5,978 nt of DNA from Haloarculaceae archaeon (GTDB lineage Archaea > Halobacteriota > Halobacteria > Halobacteriales > Haloarculaceae), in assembly GCA_028274885.1 (NCBI GenBank), contig JAQCMX010000174.1, forward strand, positions 1 through 5,978, written 5' to 3'. The notes below the pieces were generated by a model. It was given only the letters and a program-made list of their open reading frames with translations, was not told the origin of the DNA and did not search any database. Below are positions 1 through 3,693 of the stretch, one piece after another; position 1 is the stretch's first letter, and each line of letters starts with the position of its first letter. Both the position numbers and the translations under genes were made by a program.

Positions 1-1070
1 TCGGTGTTGAGAATCTCCATCCCCTCCTCGGCTTTCGTCCCAGCGAGCCGAACGATAACTGGCTTTGGGATGGTGTCGAACTGTTCGAGTGCGGTGTTGA
101 TTCCGTCTGCAACCTCGTCGCCGCGGGTGATGCCACCGAAGATATTAAACACGACAGCATCGACGTTTTCGTCGGAAAAGACCATATCCAGCGCGTTGGC
201 CACCCGATCCGCCTTTGCGCCGCCGCCAATGTCGAGGAAGTTTGCCGGCTCGCCGCCGTAGTAGTCGACGAGGTCGAGCGTCGTCATCACCAGTCCTGCC
301 CCGTTGCCGATGATACCGACGTTGCCCGACAGCCGGACGTAGTCGAAGCCATACTCGTTTGCCTTGGCTTCTAAGTCGTCCTTGGCGGCCTCCTGTTCCA
401 TCCCGGCGAGATCCGGCTGGCGGAACAGCGCGTCGCCGTCGATGTTCATCACCGCGTCCGCGGCTATCACCTCGTCGTCGGCTGTGATCATCAGCGGATT
501 GATCTCGGCGTCGCTACCGTCCCGTTCCGCCCAGAGATCGTACAGCGTGGAGAGCAACGATGCAACGTCGCCCGCGACGTCCTGCTCGACGCCCGCACCG
601 TAGACGGCTTTGCGCGCCTGGAAACTGTGCATCCCGAAGGCTGGATCGACGTGTTCGCGTGCGATGGCCTCCGGATCCTTCTCTGCGACCTCCTCGATGT
701 TGACGCCACCGCGCGTCGAAACCATAGCGACGGGCTTGCCTTCGCCCCGGTCCATCGTGACGCCCAGGTAGAGTTCGTTGACGAAATCGACCGCCTCTTC
801 GACCAGCACGCGGTCGACCTGGTAGCCTTTGAGATCCATGTCGAGGATCGACTCGGCAGCCCCGCGGGCCGCCGTCGCGTTCTCGACGAGTTTGATCCCG
901 CCAGCCTTGCCGCGGCCGCCCACCTGTACCTGCGCCTTGATCGCGACCGGATACCCGATCGAGTCGGCTGCCGCAACCGCTTCCCCGACGGTCTCAGCTA
1001 GCTCTGCATCCGGCGTCGGGATCCCCGCATCCGCGAAGAGATCCTTCGCCTGGTACTCGTGAAGTTTCAT
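1..1070 (-). CDS. sucC: Succinyl-CoA synthetase (ADP-forming) beta subunit, SucC, 3'-truncated by window edge
   Basis: With the alpha subunit (SucD) this enzyme interconverts succinyl-CoA + ADP + Pi and succinate + CoA + ATP in the cytoplasmic citric acid cycle. 356 complete codons are visible from ATG 1070-1068; the family is about 380 residues, so only about 25 C-terminal residues are lost. The N-terminus MKLHEYQAKDLF is the classic SucC start and fixes the start codon. The ATP-grasp half (about 1-235) shows the glycine loop VGGRGKAGG (50-58), STRGGVNIEE (118-127) and the metal-site residues in EINPL (189-193) and around D205. The CoA-ligase half shows NGAGLVMTTLD (256-266), FLDIGGGA (278-285) and the NIFGGITR segment (309-316) that meets the phosphohistidine of the alpha subunit in known structures. 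No frameshift or missing motif. No strong Shine-Dalgarno sequence precedes the ATG. sucD normally follows sucC and would lie off the left edge. Confidence 0.97.
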   Translation of the reverse strand, partial: MKLHEYQAKDLFADAGIPTPDAELAETVGEAVAAADSIGYPVAIKAQVQVGGRGKAGGIKLVENATAARGAAESILDMDLKGYQVDRVLVEEAVDFVNELYLGVTMDRGEGKPVAMVSTRGGVNIEEVAEKDPEAIAREHVDPAFGMHSFQARKAVYGAGVEQDVAGDVASLLSTLYDLWAERDGSDAEINPLMITADDEVIAADAVMNIDGDALFRQPDLAGMEQEAAKDDLEAKANEYGFDYVRLSGNVGIIGNGAGLVMTTLDLVDYYGGEPANFLDIGGGAKADRVANALDMVFSDENVDAVVFNIFGGITRGDEVADGINTALEQFDTIPKPVIVRLAGTKAEEGMEILNT

Positions 1071-1103
1071 CTGTGTCTCGCCGCGTAGTTCTCCCGAGGG
1101 CAG

Positions 1104-1113
1104 TTTAGTACTA
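1104..1113 (-). promoter_or_regulatory. Candidate TATA-like box of sucC
   Basis: On the minus strand the stretch reads TAGTACTAAA, the most AT-rich segment upstream of sucC in otherwise GC-rich sequence. Its centre is about 39 bases from the sucC ATG, so an archaeal start site 25-27 bases downstream would give a leader of only about 10-13 bases. Short leaders are normal in haloarchaea and fit the lack of a ribosome binding site. Assignment rests on composition and spacing only. Confidence 0.33.
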
Positions 1114-1142
1114 CCGAAACTGTCGAGCCCCCGTCGTGGTTA

Positions 1143-1168
1143 TCGGGATCGATCGTCGCCGGTCCCGA
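1143..1168. repeat. Short inverted repeat between DUF5793-like gene and sucC
   Basis: TCGGGA (1143-1148) and TCCCGA (1163-1168) are perfect 6-base inverted copies separated by 14 bases. They sit in the 154-base gap between the end of the DUF5793-like gene and the sucC start. The site could form a small hairpin in the DUF5793-like transcript or be an operator upstream of sucC, but no oligo-T tract follows on the minus strand, so it is not a convincing archaeal terminator. In GC-rich DNA a 6-base match can be chance. Apart from this and the sucC TATA-like box I see nothing in 1071-1224. Confidence 0.2.
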
Positions 1169-1224
1169 GGGGACGCCAGCCACGTGCGAACCCGTCGTCG
1201 ACCGCCGCCAGAATGAGCCGCCGG

Positions 1225-1659
1225 TTACAGTTCGACGCCGCTGGGGATGAGACTGTGCTGTCGGAGCAGATTCCCCTCCTCGTCGTAGACCAGCAGGCTG
1301 TTCATCTCGTACTCGACAGGGTCGTTGCGCTTGATGTGGATCCGATAACTTGTCTCCTCGTCCCCGCGCTCGGTGGCGCCACGGACGAGCGAGGAGATGT
1401 CATCGGCGTCGGCGTTGGCTTCGAGAAGGAACTCACCGGTGATTCGGTGTGTGAGACTGAACGCACCTGTTGCACCCTCGGCATCAAACGGTTCGCGCAA
1501 CCGGAACGCCGCGTCGATAACATCCCCCCGGTACGGATCCGCCGTGTCGTCTGTTAGGGACCGTTCGAACGGTTCGGTCGGTCCGTCGTAGCTGATAATC
1601 AGACGCGGTGCTTCCCCAGGTTCCTCCTTGGCGGTGATGGTAAAGTGGTCTCGCCTCAT
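1225..1659 (-). CDS. Conserved haloarchaeal protein of unknown function, DUF5793-like
   Basis: This is a soluble acidic protein of 144 residues with no signal peptide, membrane segment or catalytic motif that I recognise. It matches my memory of the haloarchaeal DUF5793 family, whose members typically begin MRRD(H/Y)FT and end with an almost invariant LLRQHSLIPSGVEL. Both ends are present here. I therefore place the start at ATG 1659-1657 (MRRDHFTITAKE), not at the in-frame ATG ten codons upstream (1689), which would add a family-atypical MVLVPKRTYW. The body alternates short beta-strand-like segments (LIISYDGP, AAFRLREPF, AFSLTHRITGEFLLEANADAD, YRIHIKRNDPVEYEMNSLLVYDEEG), suggesting a small beta-rich fold. 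It is transcribed towards sucC, 154 bases ahead of it, and is divergent from the secretion ATPase. No function is established for the family as far as I know, and none can be deduced from the sequence. Confidence 0.85.
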   Translation of the reverse strand: MRRDHFTITAKEEPGEAPRLIISYDGPTEPFERSLTDDTADPYRGDVIDAAFRLREPFDAEGATGAFSLTHRITGEFLLEANADADDISSLVRGATERGDEETSYRIHIKRNDPVEYEMNSLLVYDEEGNLLRQHSLIPSGVEL

Positions 1660-1685
1660 CCAATACGTTCTTTTGGGGACGAGTA

Positions 1686-1700
1686 CCAATTAACGTAACG
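1686..1700 (-). promoter_or_regulatory. Candidate promoter of the DUF5793-like gene
   Basis: On the minus strand CGTTACGTTAATTGG carries a TATA-like TTAATT (1688-1693) with its centre about 31 bases before the preferred ATG at 1659. Archaeal spacing from TATA box to start site would make the transcript nearly leaderless, the commonest arrangement in haloarchaea. This spacing also supports the 1659 start: the longer start at 1689 would lie inside the TATA-like box. Support is limited to composition and position. Confidence 0.38.
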
Positions 1701-1756
1701 CCCTTCTGTCCGTTCACCTCCGGCCAACGCCGGATGTTTTCTCCTGTCCTACGACC

Positions 1757-1766
1757 CTAATATATC
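1757..1766. promoter_or_regulatory. AT-rich TATA-like element in the divergent intergenic region
   Basis: CTAATATATC is a good TATA-like string on either strand, flanked by GC-rich DNA. Rightward it would start a transcript near 1790, with a leader of about 130 bases before the ATPase gene. Leftward it would start near 1732, about 70 bases before the DUF5793-like ATG. Neither is the expected short leader, so it may be a secondary promoter, the promoter of a small RNA, or simply AT-rich spacer. Confidence 0.22.
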
Positions 1767-1831
1767 TGTTACCGCCCAAACCGGTGGCGCCGTGGCTCTG
1801 TTCGTTACCGCATCGTTATGTATCTGTGTCT

Positions 1832-1850
1832 ATATGCGGTCAATATGCGG
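1832..1850. repeat. Direct repeat ATATGCGG x2, 11-base period, upstream of ATPase promoter
   Basis: ATATGCGG occurs at 1832-1839 and again at 1843-1850, an 11-base period that puts both copies on the same face of the helix. The second copy ends six bases before the TATA-like box of the rightward genes, covering the position of the archaeal BRE and the usual zone for regulator binding. This could be a tandem binding site for an activator or repressor of the secretion genes. The repeat itself is plainly visible; its role is inferred. Confidence 0.4.
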
Positions 1851-1856
1851 CTGCAG

Positions 1857-1865
1857 TTTAAATAC
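1857..1865 (+). promoter_or_regulatory. TATA-like box of the secretion ATPase gene
   Basis: TTTAAATAC is the best archaeal TATA-like match in the divergent region in the rightward direction. A start site 25-27 bases downstream falls near 1885-1890, giving a leader of about 35 bases to ATG 1922. That leader has no clear Shine-Dalgarno sequence. The box lies directly after the ATATGCGG repeats. Confidence 0.5.
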
Positions 1866-1921
1866 GTGGCTGCGCTACAGTTAAGTAACACAGCGACTGT
1901 CCGTCCGGTCGCTTTGCAACG

Positions 1922-3562
1922 ATGGCCAAGGAAGACTCCAGTGACACACCGGTCGCACGCGCCAGGGCTGCAGTCGGGTCTACCGGCATCCGCCGGTGGC
2001 TGTCCCGGACTGCCCGGGCCCTGACCGGTTCCACACTCACCCTGACGGATTACGATCCCCGGCGCCACGACCGACTTGTCACGTTCGACGGACTCGACGG
2101 GTACGAGGAGGTCGACCGTTACTGGGTGAACACCCCGTTTGCGTTTATCTCGATCAACTACGATCCCGAGGAAGCAGAACAGTTATACCACGTGGTGGAA
2201 CCACAACTCACCGAGTTCGAAAACGAATTACTTGAACGACTGTTCGAGGACATCCGCGGTCCCCTGCTGTACCGCGAGGATGTCGCCGACGATCCGGAGG
2301 ACGCCCTCCGTTCGGAGCTCAGGTCGCGTCTCGAGGAGTACGGCGTCGACATCGCTGAAGAGACGTTCTACCGGCTGTTTTACTACCTCTACCGGTCGTT
2401 CCAGGGCTATGGCAGACTGGATCCGCTGATGCACGATCCACACATCGAAGACATCTCCTGTGACGGCCCGAACCTGCCGGTGTTTGTCTACCACGACGAG
2501 TACACTGACATCGAAACGAGTGTCAGCTACAAGCCGGATGATCTGGCGAACTTCGTCATCCAACTCGCACAGCGCTCGGGTCGACACGTCTCGGTCTCTG
2601 ATCCCGTCGTCTCGACGACCCTGCCCGACGGCTCGCGCATCGAACTCGCGCTCGGCGAGGAGGTAACGCCGAGGGGCTCGGCGTTTACGATCCGCAAATA
2701 CGCCGACGAACCGTTCACGCCGATCGACCTGCTCGAGTACGGAACTGTCAGCCGCCGGCTACTCGCGTTCATCTGGCTGGCCATCGAGAGCAACAAATCG
2801 CTCATATTCGCCGGCGGCACGGCGGCTGGCAAGACAACCTCGATGAACGCGATGTCGATGTTCATTCCACCGCGTGCCAAGGTGCTGACGATCGAGGATA
2901 CACGCGAACTGTCGCTGTATCACGACAACTGGCTCTCCTCGGTGACCCGCGAGCGCATGGGTGATTCGGACATCACGATGTACGATCTGTTGCGCTCGGC
3001 GCTGCGCCACCGCCCCGAGTACATCCTCGTCGGTGAGGTCCGCGGTGAGGAGGCTATTACACTGTTCCAGGCGATGAACACCGGCCACACGACGTTCTCG
3101 ACGATGCACGCAGACAGTGTCCAGACGGTCATCAACCGCCTGGAAAACGACCCTATCAACGTCCCTCGACCGATGGTCACCTCCCTGGACGTGCTCTGGG
3201 TTCAGGTGCTCGGCCGCTCCGGTGGCGAGCGGGTTCGGCGTGCCAAGACGGTCGCGGAGATCGAGGGGATCGATCAACGAACCGGTGAGCTGGACTACTC
3301 GACGGCCTACGAGTGGAACCCCGACGCGGACAGCTTTTTAGAGAGCAACTCCGCACTGCTTGAGGAGATCCGCAAGGACCGTGGCTCGAGTCAGTCGGAA
3401 CTGCTCCAGGAGTTGCGAGATCGCCAACGGTTCCTCGAGTATCTCCAGAACGAACGCATCACGGACTACCGGCGCTTTACCGCCATGGTCAACAAGTACT
3501 ACGCCGACCCCGACGAGGTGATGGCACGCATCGAGGACAGAAATGCCACGGTCGAACCCTGA
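1922..3562 (+). CDS. Type II/IV secretion (archaeal type IV pilus) assembly ATPase, PilB/TadA/VirB11 family
   Basis: This is the complete 546-residue cytoplasmic ATPase expected to power assembly of a type IV pilus-like filament with the membrane protein encoded next. The N-terminal domain holds the archaeal-type block YEEVDRYWVNTPFAFISI (61-78), then FYRLFYYLYRSFQGYGRLDPLMHDPHIEDISC (149-180), whose final part is typical of this family. The C-terminal RecA-like domain has Walker A GGTAAGKT (298-305, K304), the Asp box VLTIEDTREL (321-330), Walker B YILVGEVRGEE (367-377, E372) and the His box TGHTTFSTMHADS (387-399, H389 and H396). All catalytic elements are intact. The C-terminal tail (about 470-546) is charged and probably helical. 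ATG 1922 is the only reasonable start, since the next in-frame Met is at residue 170. The short N-terminus, without a long acidic extension, fits a pilus or secretion ATPase better than the archaellum ATPase ArlI, and no archaellum genes are present. The exact subfamily is uncertain, so I give no symbol. Confidence 0.96.
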   Translation: MAKEDSSDTPVARARAAVGSTGIRRWLSRTARALTGSTLTLTDYDPRRHDRLVTFDGLDGYEEVDRYWVNTPFAFISINYDPEEAEQLYHVVEPQLTEFENELLERLFEDIRGPLLYREDVADDPEDALRSELRSRLEEYGVDIAEETFYRLFYYLYRSFQGYGRLDPLMHDPHIEDISCDGPNLPVFVYHDEYTDIETSVSYKPDDLANFVIQLAQRSGRHVSVSDPVVSTTLPDGSRIELALGEEVTPRGSAFTIRKYADEPFTPIDLLEYGTVSRRLLAFIWLAIESNKSLIFAGGTAAGKTTSMNAMSMFIPPRAKVLTIEDTRELSLYHDNWLSSVTRERMGDSDITMYDLLRSALRHRPEYILVGEVRGEEAITLFQAMNTGHTTFSTMHADSVQTVINRLENDPINVPRPMVTSLDVLWVQVLGRSGGERVRRAKTVAEIEGIDQRTGELDYSTAYEWNPDADSFLESNSALLEEIRKDRGSSQSELLQELRDRQRFLEYLQNERITDYRRFTAMVNKYYADPDEVMARIEDRNATVEP

Positions 3563-3569
3563 GGTGGAG
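3561..3569 (+). promoter_or_regulatory. Shine-Dalgarno-like sequence overlapping the ATPase stop codon
   Basis: GAGGTGGAG begins inside the ATPase TGA stop (3560-3562) and contains GAGGTG, complementary to the usual archaeal 16S rRNA 3' end (CACCUC). Its GGAG (3566-3569) is nine bases before ATG 3579, a workable spacing for that small open frame. It is far too distant (about 125 bases) from the platform-protein ATG at 3694 to serve it directly. It is the only good ribosome-binding-like sequence in the gap. Confidence 0.3.
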
Positions 3570-3578
3570 CGTGCCCAA

Positions 3579-3692
3579 ATGACCCGGACCCGATTACGAC
3601 CGAAAAAAAAGGGGGGTCTGCCCGCAGCCCAGAGGGTCCCGGACGCCGACACGCCCCGACCCGCGCCACGGTCTCCAAGGGTGGCCCCGTAG
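3579..3692 (+). CDS. Possible 37-residue leader ORF between ATPase and platform genes
   Basis: An open frame starts at ATG 3579, 16 bases after the ATPase stop. It ends at TAG 3690-3692, one base before the platform-protein ATG at 3694. The product would begin MTRTRLRPKKKGG and be rich in Arg, Lys and Pro, with no recognisable domain. Arguments for translation are the SD-like GAGGTGGAG before it and the near-contact of its stop with the next ATG, a geometry that suits translational coupling. Arguments against are its low-complexity basic/proline composition, unlike acidic haloarchaeal proteins, and the ease with which GC-rich spacer stays open for 37 codons. It contains the A8G6 tract. It may instead be a displaced N-terminus of the platform protein, reached by a +1 shift in the tract. 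Confidence 0.2.
   Translation: MTRTRLRPKKKGGLPAAQRVPDADTPRPAPRSPRVAP
3603..3616 (+). repeat. A8G6 homopolymer tract in the ATPase-platform spacer
   Basis: Eight A residues followed directly by six G residues, unusual in this GC-rich, low-homopolymer sequence. Such tracts are prone to polymerase slippage and sequencing indels. The platform frame is open upstream of its ATG back to codon 3583-3585, with a stop at 3580-3582, but has no start codon there. Removing one base from the tract would join the ATG 3579 frame to the platform frame and add 38 N-terminal residues. An oligo-A run on this strand is not an archaeal terminator for rightward transcription. Confidence 0.6.
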
Positions 3693-3693
3693 G

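Noticed and set aside
491..1001. Open frames on both strands within sucC (minus 491-976, plus 627-1001)
   Set aside because: They lie wholly inside a well-supported sucC frame, have Arg/Ser-rich or composition-driven sequences without family resemblance, and are typical GC-rich shadows.
1213..1557. Plus-strand frame of 114 codons opposite the DUF5793-like gene
   Set aside because: The opposite strand carries both conserved family ends, while this frame resembles no family I know and lacks promoter or ribosome-binding signals.
1849..1889. Imperfect tandem repeat GGCTGC...CAGTT(T/A)A around the TATA-like box
   Set aside because: The shared words occur at different spacings (19 and 24 bases), so the two units do not align as a true repeat.
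1818..2024. 68-codon plus-strand frame across the ATPase promoter and start
   Set aside because: It begins before the TATA-like box proposed for the operon, overlaps the ATPase N-terminus out of frame and has no recognisable content.
2759..3277. 172-codon minus-strand frame within the ATPase gene
   Set aside because: It is antisense to the Walker A, Walker B and His-box region, and its Arg/His/Asp-rich sequence is the expected mirror of a haloarchaeal gene.
3603..3616. Minus-strand terminator (C6T8 on that strand)
   Set aside because: An oligo-T run could terminate leftward transcription in archaea, but there is no minus-strand gene upstream of it in the window, only the coding strand of the platform gene opposite.
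3665..3686. Possible 5-bp hairpin (GCCAC...GTGGC) just before the platform ATG
   Set aside because: The stem is short with an 11-base loop and a mismatch next to it; such pairings are frequent by chance in GC-rich spacer.
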